Source: Sphingobacteriaceae bacterium
Lineage (GTDB): Bacteria > Bacteroidota > Bacteroidia > Sphingobacteriales > Sphingobacteriaceae
Length of the DNA: 64,000 bases
Assembly: GCA_017745075.1 (NCBI GenBank)
Contig: JAGIAD010000001.1
Span: 499,291 to 563,290 of the forward strand
Direction: 5' to 3'
This document shows, in pieces, positions 33,386 through 41,173 of this stretch. A program made the translations under genes and the position numbers. Each line of letters opens with the position of its first letter. Position 1 is the first letter of the stretch. The notes beneath the pieces are model-generated. The model searched no databases. It was not told where the DNA came from and saw only the letters and a list, made by a program, of their open reading frames with translations.

Positions 33386-34186
33386 ATGACCATGATCACA
33401 AAAATAGCATTACCTCTTTTGGTAATAAGCCTCCTAAGTGTTGCCTTTATTGCAGATAATAAAACTGTATCAAAACCTCAGGCCAGAACAGGTTTTGCAG
33501 TAGTAGAACTTTTTACTTCAGAAGGCTGTTCTAGCTGCCCTCCTGCTGATGCATTATTGGCTCAGATCGAAAAAGAAAGCCAAAACAAGCCTGTATACTT
33601 ATTGGCCTTTCATGTAGATTATTGGGACAGGCTGGGCTGGAAAGATCGTTTTAGCAGTGCAACATTTTCTTCCAGGCAGAACCAATATGCCAATTGGCTT
33701 AACCTTAAAACCGTTTACACACCACAGGTTGTGGTAAATGGAAGCAGAGAATTTGTAGGTTCAGAAGAAAACATCTTTCGCAATAGCATTAAAACTGCAC
33801 TTGCCAAACCTTCATTGGGAGATTTAACTGTTTCAATCAGCAAAACAGGCAAGGGTAACCTCATACTTAATTATAATACTGATCAACCAACCGATGGCTA
33901 TTCGCTGGCAGTGGCTTTGGTAATTGCAAAAGCAAGCAACCGGGTTTTAAAGGGTGAAAATAAAGGCAGGATTTTAAGCCATGTGCAGGTAGTAAGTCAG
34001 TTCGAAACAGTAGTGTTGGGAGGAAAAACCAATGGCTCAGTAAATGTACCAATAAACCAGGTGAACGGGGAACAGCCTACTGAACTGGTTGCCTTTTTGC
34101 AAAACAATAAAACGGGTACGATAAGTGCAGCTACAAGGTTAAGCAACCTGTTAGATCATGAGTTAAGTCGTAAATCCGGGCGATAA
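33386..34186 (+). CDS. DUF1223 secreted thioredoxin-like protein
   Basis: A 266-residue exported protein. A signal anchor or peptide (ITKIALPLLVISLLSVAFIA) precedes VVELFTSEGCSSCPPADALL, the CxxC motif of DUF1223 with a thioredoxin-like fold. HVDYWDRLGWKDRFSS and YTPQVVVNG are further family motifs. The frame extends 52 codons upstream, but that part crosses the sigma promoters. I start at the ATG 33386; 33392 is also possible. First gene of an operon with the cytochrome b and the MsrP-like enzyme under promoter (c). A thiol-redox role in the periplasm fits; the family's exact activity is not established. Confidence 0.88.
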   Translation: MTMITKIALPLLVISLLSVAFIADNKTVSKPQARTGFAVVELFTSEGCSSCPPADALLAQIEKESQNKPVYLLAFHVDYWDRLGWKDRFSSATFSSRQNQYANWLNLKTVYTPQVVVNGSREFVGSEENIFRNSIKTALAKPSLGDLTVSISKTGKGNLILNYNTDQPTDGYSLAVALVIAKASNRVLKGENKGRILSHVQVVSQFETVVLGGKTNGSVNVPINQVNGEQPTELVAFLQNNKTGTISAATRLSNLLDHELSRKSGR

Positions 34187-34217
34187 CTTCTTGCGTTTGT
34201 ATATAAACAATCTCAGC

Positions 34218-34937
34218 ATGAAAGTAATTAAAGAAAAACATTCGCTCTTAATGCGGTGGACACATTGGGTTAATTTTCCGGTTCTGACCGTAATGATCTG
34301 GAGCGGGCTGTTTATTTATTGGGCCAACGATGCTTACGGCATTTCTATTTTTGGTTATAGCCTGATTAAATTTTTCCCCGAATGGTTTTACAATTTCTTT
34401 CATATTCCACAGCGGCTTGCCGAAGGAATGGCTTTCCACTTCCTTTTTATGTGGTTCTTTTTCATTAATGGCTTGCTATACGTCGTTTACACTATTTTTT
34501 CGGGTGCCTGGCGAGAGCTTCTGCCCAATAAAAATTCGTTTAAGGAAGCTTGGCAGGTACTTTTACACGATCTTCATATCCGAAAAACCATTCCCCCACA
34601 AAAGAAATACAATGCTGCACAGCGTATTGCCTATACGGCCATTATTTTGATGGGTATCGGCTCGGTGGTAACGGGTTTGGCTATTTACAAACCTGTGCAG
34701 TTTTACTGGATCTGCTGGCTATGCGGAGGTTACCATTTTGCCAGAATCCTGCACTTTACCTTAACCATAGGCTATGTCTTTTTCTTTCTAATCCACATTG
34801 TTCAGGTAATTCTTGCTGGCTGGAATAATTTCAGAGCTGTAGTAGCCGGATTTGAAGTAGTAGAAGAACAGCAAGCGCTTAAACAAGAACCAATAACTAC
34901 CGAAAAAACTAAAGATAGCGATGAAAACAGATCATAA
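34218..34937 (+). CDS. Cytochrome b/b561-type membrane subunit, electron donor to the MsrP-like enzyme
   Basis: A 239-residue integral membrane protein with four main hydrophobic spans (VLTVMIWSGLFIYW, AFHFLFMWFFFINGLLYVVYTI, IILMGIGSVVTGLAIY, FTLTIGYVFFFLIHIVQVILAG). Likely heme ligands are His in RWTHWVNF (H16), FHFLF, ARILHF and FLIHIV. An earlier in-frame start at 34191 is less likely than MKVIKEKH at 34218. It overlaps the msrP-like gene by 17 bases. It is not a YedZ/MsrQ-type ferric-reductase-fold protein, so it looks like a different quinol-linked partner for the same job. Confidence 0.87.
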   Translation: MKVIKEKHSLLMRWTHWVNFPVLTVMIWSGLFIYWANDAYGISIFGYSLIKFFPEWFYNFFHIPQRLAEGMAFHFLFMWFFFINGLLYVVYTIFSGAWRELLPNKNSFKEAWQVLLHDLHIRKTIPPQKKYNAAQRIAYTAIILMGIGSVVTGLAIYKPVQFYWICWLCGGYHFARILHFTLTIGYVFFFLIHIVQVILAGWNNFRAVVAGFEVVEEQQALKQEPITTEKTKDSDENRS

Positions 34938-35712
34938 AAAGAAGGTTAAGGCTCCTTTAACTGTTGAGCAGAAGATTAAGAGGCGCACCTTTATTTCATT
35001 TGGGGTATTCGCAACGCTTGGAACCGGAGCAATTGCAGGCTGGAAATGGCTTTTAGATGCTCCTGAAGAAACACCTGGCATTACCGGGGGCACCCGTGTC
35101 CCTTTACGTAAGGCACTGAATAAAACAGAACTCTTTTTTCGCAATTTTTTTAGCAACAATCACCTGGTTAAAACTTACAACAAGGAACGGGCCGTAAAAA
35201 CGCCAAGGGTAAACAGTTTAATAGGCATCGAAGATGATGAAGATTTCGACATCACAACTTGGAAACTCCATGTAAAACTGAATAGTTTAAATAGCCAATA
35301 TATTAGCATTGAGGAAATAAAAGCATTGCCTAAAACAGAAATTGTTTACGATTTTAAATGCGTTGAGGGTTGGGACGAAATTCAACATTGGGCAGGTGTA
35401 AGACTAAGCGATTTTTTGGCGCATTTTAAACTGGAAGAGCAGGCTAAGAAACAATATATGGGTTTGGAAACGCCAAATAAAGCATATTATGTAGGGCTGG
35501 AGAGAGACTGCGTATTTCACCCTCAAACTATTTTGGCTTATGAAATGAATGGAAAACCGATCAGTTTAGAACATGGTGCCCCATTAAGGCTTATTGTACC
35601 CGTAAAATATGGCATCAAAAACCTTAAGAGAATTGGCAACATGACGTTTAGTGATAGTAGGCCTAAAGATTATTGGGCGGAGCAAGGTTATGATTATTAT
35701 TCGGGGTTGTAA
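34921..35712 (+). CDS. Tat-exported molybdopterin oxidoreductase, MsrP/YedY-like (sulfite oxidase fold)
   Basis: A 263-residue enzyme. The N-terminus KIKRRTFISFGVFATLG is a twin-arginine signal (RR at 21-22). FKCVEGWDEI near residue 147 carries the Cys that ligates molybdenum in the sulfite-oxidase fold, with conserved ETPNKAYYVGLE and EHGAPLRLIVPVKYGIKNLKRI segments later. In E. coli MsrP this fold reduces protein-bound methionine sulfoxide in the periplasm. Here it is joined by overlap to a cytochrome b, and lies beside MsrB, TatA and a Moco operon. The sulfoxide-reductase role is inferred from fold and company. Confidence 0.88.
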   Translation: MKTDHKKKVKAPLTVEQKIKRRTFISFGVFATLGTGAIAGWKWLLDAPEETPGITGGTRVPLRKALNKTELFFRNFFSNNHLVKTYNKERAVKTPRVNSLIGIEDDEDFDITTWKLHVKLNSLNSQYISIEEIKALPKTEIVYDFKCVEGWDEIQHWAGVRLSDFLAHFKLEEQAKKQYMGLETPNKAYYVGLERDCVFHPQTILAYEMNGKPISLEHGAPLRLIVPVKYGIKNLKRIGNMTFSDSRPKDYWAEQGYDYYSGL

Positions 35713-35718
35713 ATAATT

Positions 35719-35763
35719 AAAGCCATTATTTTCAAATTCTGGCTTTAAATAGGCTTTTTTTTT
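35719..35763 (+). terminator. Terminator of the DUF1223-cytochrome-MsrP operon
   Basis: AAAGCCA (35719-35725) pairs with TGGCTTT (35740-35746). A second GGCTTTTTTTTT copy at 35752-35763 can pair with the same left arm and supplies the T-run. It separates the plus-strand operon from convergent msrB. Confidence 0.75.
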
Positions 35764-35852
35764 GCAAAATCCTTCATTTTAAGGTTTTGTCCGTTGGCGC
35801 AGGCACTCATAAAAACAAGTGCAAGTACACATATTTCATAATAGCCGTCAAC

Positions 35853-36356
35853 TTATTTGGCTGGAATAAATTTTAATGCATAAGAGTTTATGCAATATCT
35901 TTTGCCTGTTGGTTCCGGTCCGTCATCAAATACATGCCCCAAATGTAAGCCAGTACTGGCTTCTACCACTTCATCCCTCACCATACCCTCTGATTTATCG
36001 GTTACGATTTTAATTGCTTTCGGATCTATAGGTTTGAAAAAACTTGGCCATCCCGTTCCTGATTCAAACTTAGTATCTGAAGAAAATAAGGGCTTACCGG
36101 TAGCAGCGCTTACATAAATCCCTTTTTTATGATTATTCCAATAGGGGTTTTTATATGGTGTTTCTGTTCCGCTGTTTACCATTATTTCGTAAGCATTGGC
36201 AGAAAGGATTTTTTTCCAATAAGTAGCAGGCTTAGCTTCTGGGAATAACTTCGTGTTGGCTTCCATTCCTGCTACTTTTTCAGGAGATTTAACTTGACTA
36301 CAAGCATTCAGCGTAACAGCTAAAAGTGGTATCATTAATAATTTTAACGTTTTCAT
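35853..36356 (-). CDS. msrB: Lipoprotein peptide-methionine (R)-S-oxide reductase
   Basis: A 167-residue MsrB. Lipobox LNAC (about residues 16-19) places it in the envelope rather than the cytosol. SGTGWPSFFKPI, EVVEASTGLHLGHVFDDGP and KRYCINSYALKF are the family motifs, with catalytic Cys about residue 155. The two CxxC zinc pairs of many MsrB proteins are missing (YVSAATGKPLF in place of a Cys pair), so it is the zinc-free form. Promoter (d) of the regulon ends 8 bases before its ATG. It would reduce R-sulfoxides of the peptide or other envelope proteins. Confidence 0.94.
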   Translation of the reverse strand: MKTLKLLMIPLLAVTLNACSQVKSPEKVAGMEANTKLFPEAKPATYWKKILSANAYEIMVNSGTETPYKNPYWNNHKKGIYVSAATGKPLFSSDTKFESGTGWPSFFKPIDPKAIKIVTDKSEGMVRDEVVEASTGLHLGHVFDDGPEPTGKRYCINSYALKFIPAK

Positions 36357-36363
36357 ATAACAT

Positions 36364-36392
36364 TTAGTCGTATGGTAAGGAAAATCCTTACA
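36364..36392 (-). promoter_or_regulatory. Regulon promoter (d): TGTAAGG-N15-CGACTAA before msrB
   Basis: Minus strand TGTAAGG (36386-36392) and CGACTAA (36364-36370), spacer 15. The predicted start falls almost on the msrB ATG (36354-36356), suggesting a leaderless transcript. Confidence 0.82.
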
Positions 36393-36439
36393 AATGCTTA
36401 AAAATTAATTGAATACCTACCAGATAAAAGCCAAAAGAA

Positions 36440-36622
36440 TTAAGCTTCTTTTGGTACTTCGGGTTTCTCTTCTTCCTGCCCGGCTTTAAATTCTTTTATG
36501 CCTCTTCCCAATCCTTTCATCAATTCAGGGATTTTTTTTCCACCGAACAATAATAAAACAGCAACTCCAACAAGGATCATTTCAGGACCTCCAAACAAGG
36601 CAGCGATGGTTGTATTCAACAT
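36440..36622 (-). CDS. tatA: Sec-independent protein translocase subunit TatA/E
   Basis: 60 residues: a short N-terminal membrane helix (MILVGVAVLLLFGGKKIPEL with the FGxxxxPEL hinge), an amphipathic helix (MKGLGRGIKEFKAGQ) and an acidic tail. It forms the pore of the twin-arginine pathway. Its position next to a Tat-dependent molybdoenzyme fits co-function. It has no copy of the regulon motif and is separated from msrB by promoter (d). No tatC in the window. Confidence 0.93.
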   Translation of the reverse strand: MLNTTIAALFGGPEMILVGVAVLLLFGGKKIPELMKGLGRGIKEFKAGQEEEKPEVPKEA

Positions 36623-36775
36623 TTTGTTTTTAATTTATGGATATGTTACACTTACGCATCAACCAAAGCTTTGGTTTTTAATTGCAAAATTAAAAATTTA
36701 AAAAAACACCTTAATTTAAAGTAATTTCCAAAGTTGTACGTCTACTCTTAATAACAAACCTAAAAACATTTCATT

Positions 36776-37006
36776 ATGATAGCCGTTTACAAAACAAATG
36801 TATCTACTGATAGCGAGTTAAACGTAATCAGCCCATTGCTGAACAGCCGTTTCAAAGAAATTAAGTGGAATATCGATTTATGGGATTCTGATAAAATCCT
36901 TAGGGTAGATTCGCCTAGAGATTGGACAAAAGAAATCACTGAGCTCTTTAACAGCATTGGCCTTCGCTGCATTAACCTCGAAATTTTTCATTCAGCACCT
37001 TTTTAA
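36776..37006 (+). CDS. Small hypothetical protein, possible ferredoxin-like (HMA-type) fold
   Basis: A 76-residue soluble protein with beta-alpha-beta character: MIAVYKTNVS, LNVISPLLNSRF, KWNIDLWDSDKILRVDS, WTKEITELFNSIGL. The size and order recall heavy-metal-associated domain proteins, but the CxxC metal motif is absent. Function unknown. Monocistronic between tatA and the Moco operon. Confidence 0.6.
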   Translation: MIAVYKTNVSTDSELNVISPLLNSRFKEIKWNIDLWDSDKILRVDSPRDWTKEITELFNSIGLRCINLEIFHSAPF

Positions 37007-37052
37007 GCCTGGCCTTGAAATTTTGGTAGTTATTATTGATCTACTCCTGGTG

Positions 37053-37168
37053 GTGTCAGATATTACGATCTGACACTGATCATATAATTGAATCGACTGA
37101 TTAATATAACAACTCGGGGATAATCTGCATTTAGTTTACTTTATCAGTCAGATGGTAACATCTGACTG
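37053..37168. repeat. Two GTCAGAT palindromes upstream of the Moco operon
   Basis: GTGTCAGAT/ATCTGACAC at 37053-37076 and CAGTCAGATG/CATCTGACTG at 37145-37168 are perfect hairpins of the same word family. A third member lies at 62445-62468. The 292-base gap holds these and an AT-rich stretch; no riboswitch-like structure was recognised. Confidence 0.7.
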
Positions 37169-37298
37169 CACAAAAAGATTCAAAAAAATTCAAGTATTTT
37201 ACAAATAACACTACTTTAAAGGGTATACCTTTCCATTGCTTTTAACTATTTTGTGATAGATTATCGTTAAATTGCATCATCTATTGCATCAATCCCTA

Positions 37299-38414
37299 AT
37301 GAAAGAAATTACCGATATCATAAAGGCATATCAAAAGGCAACAAAAGAAAGAAAAAAAACGGCCCTTGCAACGGTAATTAAAGTAGAGGGTTCTTCTTAC
37401 CGCAGGCCTGGTGCGAGAATGCTGATTACTGACGACGGTCAGTTAACGGGTGCCATAAGTGGCGGTTGCTTAGAAGGCGACGCCTTACGAAAAGCACTTT
37501 CGGCAATAGTACAACGGGAAAACAAGCTCATTACTTACGATACAACCGACGAGGATGATGCCAAACTTGGTGTCCAGCTGGGCTGTAATGGAATTGTGCA
37601 TATCCTGTTCGAACCCATTATAGAATCGGATGAGCTGAATCCCATTGCTATTTTAACCGCTTTGCAAAGCAAAAGGGAAAGTGCGGTATTGGTAACACTT
37701 TTTTCGTTGAAATACAAACAACAATTGGGTACAGGCATGCTTTTTAGAAATAAACCTGTTTTTTCTAAAATCCCGGAATCAATCATTAGTGAAGCAATTA
37801 ACGATATCAGTAAGGTTTCTGAAAATAAAACTTCGACTTTTAAAAGTTATGGGATCAACGGTCAACAGGTTGATGCCTTTATAGAATTTATCCGTCCCCC
37901 TGTTTCACTGATTATTGCTGGTGCAGGCAATGATGCACAGCCACTGGCCGAAATGGCTTATCTTTTAGGCTGGGAAGTAACCGTGGTAGATGGAAGACCT
38001 ACGCATGCCACAGCTCAGCGTTTTGCAAATGCAATGAGGATTTTGGTAAGCAAACCAGAAAGCGTTTTATCTCAAATTCAGTTAGATGAGCAAACAGCTT
38101 TTGTTCTGATGACACATAATTACAATTATGACCTCGAACTGCTTAAATACCTGCTGGATACAAACGCAGCCTATATTGGTACACTAGGGCCAAAGAAAAA
38201 GCTGCTCAGGATGTTAGATGAACTGGATTTGGCAACACCACTAAATGAGACCCGTGTGCATGGCCCGGTTGGACTGGATATCGGAGCAGAAACTGCTGAG
38301 GAAATTGCCATTTCTATCCTGGCAGAGATTAAATCCGTTTTTACGGGCGCTTCGGCCATGTTCTTAAAAGAGAAGAAAAAACCGATACACGCTTACGAAT
38401 CAAAAATTATTTAA
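37299..38414 (+). CDS. XdhC/CoxI family protein
   Basis: A 371-residue protein of the XdhC family, which inserts or sulfurates Moco for xanthine-dehydrogenase-type enzymes. The N-terminal domain has ALATVIKVEGSSYRRPGARMLI and GAISGGCLEGD. The C-terminal Rossmann part has SLIIAGAGNDAQPLAEMAYLLGW and THNYNYDLELLKYLL. I prefer MKEITDII at 37299 over an earlier ATG at 37272. First gene of a ten-gene Moco operon, although no molybdenum hydroxylase is encoded in the window. Confidence 0.9.
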   Translation: MKEITDIIKAYQKATKERKKTALATVIKVEGSSYRRPGARMLITDDGQLTGAISGGCLEGDALRKALSAIVQRENKLITYDTTDEDDAKLGVQLGCNGIVHILFEPIIESDELNPIAILTALQSKRESAVLVTLFSLKYKQQLGTGMLFRNKPVFSKIPESIISEAINDISKVSENKTSTFKSYGINGQQVDAFIEFIRPPVSLIIAGAGNDAQPLAEMAYLLGWEVTVVDGRPTHATAQRFANAMRILVSKPESVLSQIQLDEQTAFVLMTHNYNYDLELLKYLLDTNAAYIGTLGPKKKLLRMLDELDLATPLNETRVHGPVGLDIGAETAEEIAISILAEIKSVFTGASAMFLKEKKKPIHAYESKII

Positions 38415-38417
38415 GCA

Positions 38418-39008
38418 TTGAAAACGGGCATCATCATATTGGCAGCGGGCAGTTCTTCGCGTTTGGGAAGGCCAAAACAGCTTTTGGATTATAAAGGAAA
38501 AACACTCCTGCAAACGGTAATAAATGAAGCTTTAGAAACAAATTGCAAACCTGTTATTGTTGTTTTAGGTGCAAATGCCAAAGAAATAGCCAGCCAGCAT
38601 CCGCATAACCAGATTAGCATCGTTATTAACGAAAGTTGGGAAAATGGGATGGCCTCTAGTATTGTTGCCGGGCTCTCCACCATGATCAAAACTAATAGTG
38701 AAATAGATAGTATCATTATCGCTGTGGCTGACCAGGCTTTCATAAAAATGAGTAACTTTAATAACTTAATCGAGAAGCATAAAGAAACAGGTAAAAATAT
38801 CATTGCCAGTGCTTATGACGAAACGATAGGAACTCCTGTTCTCTTCAAAAAAGATTACTTTGAAGCACTTTTAGCGCTTAAAGGGGCCGAAGGAGCAAAA
38901 AAAATATTAAAGCAGTACCCACAGGACCTGGAAACCGTAGTTTTTGAACGCGGAGGAACTGATATTGATACAGAAACAGATTATAATAACTTAATTAGCC
39001 AGCAATGA
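38418..39008 (+). CDS. MobA/MocA-like molybdenum-cofactor nucleotidyltransferase
   Basis: A 196-residue GT-A-fold nucleotidyltransferase. LAAGSSSRLGRPKQLLDYKGKTLL is the NTP-binding start, and VADQAFIKMS corresponds to the central metal-binding acidic motif (usually DQP). MocA-type proteins form MCD with CTP and MobA forms MGD with GTP; the sequence leans to MocA and the xdhC neighbour supports that. The start appears to be TTG at 38418 (KTGIIILAAG). It overlaps moaA by 4 bases. Confidence 0.87.
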   Translation: MKTGIIILAAGSSSRLGRPKQLLDYKGKTLLQTVINEALETNCKPVIVVLGANAKEIASQHPHNQISIVINESWENGMASSIVAGLSTMIKTNSEIDSIIIAVADQAFIKMSNFNNLIEKHKETGKNIIASAYDETIGTPVLFKKDYFEALLALKGAEGAKKILKQYPQDLETVVFERGGTDIDTETDYNNLISQQ

Positions 39009-39985
39009 TAGCAGATTCTTTTGGAAGAATACACGATTACCTGCGGATATCACTTACCGATAACTGCAATTTTCGCTGCTTTTATTGCATGCCCGAAGAA
39101 GAATACGACTTCGCCCCTGCCTCGCGATTAATGCAAACCGACGAAATTATCAGGCTCGCAGAAATTTTTGTCGCCAATGGCGTAAAAAAAATAAGGCTTA
39201 CCGGTGGTGAACCATTGGTAAGAAAAGATGCAGCCCAGATTATTGCGGCGTTGGGCAAACTTCCGGTTGAACTCGTAATTACCACAAACGGAACCCGCAT
39301 TGCAGAAATGTTACCCGTATTAAAAGAAGCAGGTATCAGGGCCATTAACATCAGTCTGGATACGTTACAACCTGAGAAATTTTTTATGATTACCCGACGG
39401 GATGTTTTCCATCAGGTACGCAGCAATATCGAACTGCTTTTGCAGCATAAAATAAAGGTAAAAATAAATATGGTGGTGATGAAAGGGCTTAATGATAACG
39501 AGATCAACGATTTCATCAGCTGGACCAAACACAACCCCATCCAGATCAGGTTTATTGAGTTTATGCCTTTTAGCGGTAACAAATGGACGAGCAATAAAAT
39601 GTTTTCTTTGGATGAAATACTGACGGTAATAGAAAAAGATTTCACGGTATTACCTGTTAAAGGAGAACCTCATGATACTGCCAAAAGTTTTATGATTCCC
39701 GGACATGAGGGTTCGTTCGCCATTATCAGCACCATGACCAATCCTTTTTGCGATACCTGTAACCGTATGCGCCTGACTGCGGATGGAAAATTAAAAAACT
39801 GCCTGTTTTCAGACAGCGAAACCGACCTCCTTACCGCATTGCGAAAAAATGAAGATGTGCTTCCACTGATCCAATCGGCCATCTGGAGTAAAAAGAAAGC
39901 CTTGGGCGGGCAGTTGGTAAGCGATTTCGAAAAAATTGATGCAACGACCATTCAAAACAGAAGTATGATTACCATTGGAGGATAA
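39005..39985 (+). CDS. moaA: GTP 3',8-cyclase
   Basis: A 326-residue radical-SAM enzyme making the first Moco intermediate from GTP, with MoaC. The N-terminal cluster is CNFRCFYC (C21, C25, C28). The C-terminal cluster is FCDTCNRMRLTADGKLKNC (about 247, 250, 264), and the chain ends in the GG tail (TIGG) needed for activity. Starts with ATGA overlapping the previous stop. Confidence 0.97.
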   Translation: MIADSFGRIHDYLRISLTDNCNFRCFYCMPEEEYDFAPASRLMQTDEIIRLAEIFVANGVKKIRLTGGEPLVRKDAAQIIAALGKLPVELVITTNGTRIAEMLPVLKEAGIRAINISLDTLQPEKFFMITRRDVFHQVRSNIELLLQHKIKVKINMVVMKGLNDNEINDFISWTKHNPIQIRFIEFMPFSGNKWTSNKMFSLDEILTVIEKDFTVLPVKGEPHDTAKSFMIPGHEGSFAIISTMTNPFCDTCNRMRLTADGKLKNCLFSDSETDLLTALRKNEDVLPLIQSAIWSKKKALGGQLVSDFEKIDATTIQNRSMITIGG

Positions 39986-39992
39986 AATTTTC

Positions 39993-41171
39993 ATGATCAG
40001 CGTTAAAGAAGCAAAACACCTCATTTCTGAACATATAAAAGTATTAAATCCCATTTCAATTGATTTGGCAAAGGCATCGGGCCACATTCTTGCAGCCGAT
40101 GTTTATGCCAAATACGATATCCCGGCATTCAGGCAATCTGCTATGGATGGTTACGCGCTAAAATTTGCTGATCACGAAAAAGTACTCAGCTTAATTGGAG
40201 AAATGGCTGCCGGAACGGCAACCAGCATTACCATCCAAAACGGCGAAACCAGTAGAATATTTACCGGTGCTCCCCTGCCCAAAGGTGCCGATACTGTAGT
40301 GATGCAGGAAAAAATTACCAGGACAGGAGAAAAAATCACTTTACAGGATCCTAATTTAAAACCTGGCCTGAATGTACGCGATAAGGGTTCGGAAATTATG
40401 GCCGGGGCCCTAGCAATGGAAAAGGGCGATTTTCTGAGTCCTGCCGCTGTTGGCTTTCTTGCCGGTATTGGCATCCATGAGGTTAGCGTTTACCCCATGC
40501 CAAAGATCTCGATTATTGTAACGGGCAAAGAATTACAACAACCGGGTGTGCCTCTTGAATTTGGACAGGTTTATGAATCGAATTCCTATTCGCTTTCTGC
40601 TGCTTTAAAACTTGAAGGGATTGAACAGGTTGCCATTTATGAAGCTGATGATGATCTCGATATCCTAAAAAACATATTACTAAATGCAACGGCAAACAGC
40701 GATGTTGTTCTGTTAACAGGTGGAGTAAGTGTGGGTGATTACGATTTCGTAATAGAAGCAGCTTCACACTGTGGCGTTAAACAGATTTTTCACAAAGTGA
40801 AACAGAAACCCGGCAAACCTTTATTTTTTGGAACAAAAGAGCAAAAACTAATATTCGGTCTTCCGGGTAATCCATCTTCTGTGCTCAGCTGCTATTATAA
40901 TTATGTATTACCCTCTATTAAAGCCTTATCTCATAAGAGCAATAGTGTAATGGAGACGCAGGCTAAGCTTACACATCCTTATTCCAAACCTTCAGGGTTA
41001 ACACACTTCCTGAAAGGCAAATATGAAAACGGACTGGTTACCCCGCTCAGTGCACAGGAATCTTACCGGTTAAGCTCTTTTGCACAGGCAAATTGCCTCA
41101 TCTGTCTCGATGAAACGCAAGAACATTTTAAAGAAAACGACATCTTAACCGTAATGATTTTACCCAACTAA
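39993..41171 (+). CDS. moeA: Molybdopterin molybdenumtransferase
   Basis: Inserts molybdate into adenylylated molybdopterin. 392 residues from the ATG at 39993; a TTG six codons earlier is disfavoured. AFRQSAMDGYALKF is the MoeA signature, TGAPLPKGADTVVMQE the second and LLTGGVSVGDYDFV the MPT-binding motif. KPGKPLFFG and FGLPGNPSSVL follow. 7 bases after moaA. Confidence 0.96.
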   Translation: MISVKEAKHLISEHIKVLNPISIDLAKASGHILAADVYAKYDIPAFRQSAMDGYALKFADHEKVLSLIGEMAAGTATSITIQNGETSRIFTGAPLPKGADTVVMQEKITRTGEKITLQDPNLKPGLNVRDKGSEIMAGALAMEKGDFLSPAAVGFLAGIGIHEVSVYPMPKISIIVTGKELQQPGVPLEFGQVYESNSYSLSAALKLEGIEQVAIYEADDDLDILKNILLNATANSDVVLLTGGVSVGDYDFVIEAASHCGVKQIFHKVKQKPGKPLFFGTKEQKLIFGLPGNPSSVLSCYYNYVLPSIKALSHKSNSVMETQAKLTHPYSKPSGLTHFLKGKYENGLVTPLSAQESYRLSSFAQANCLICLDETQEHFKENDILTVMILPN

Positions 41172-41173
41172 CC

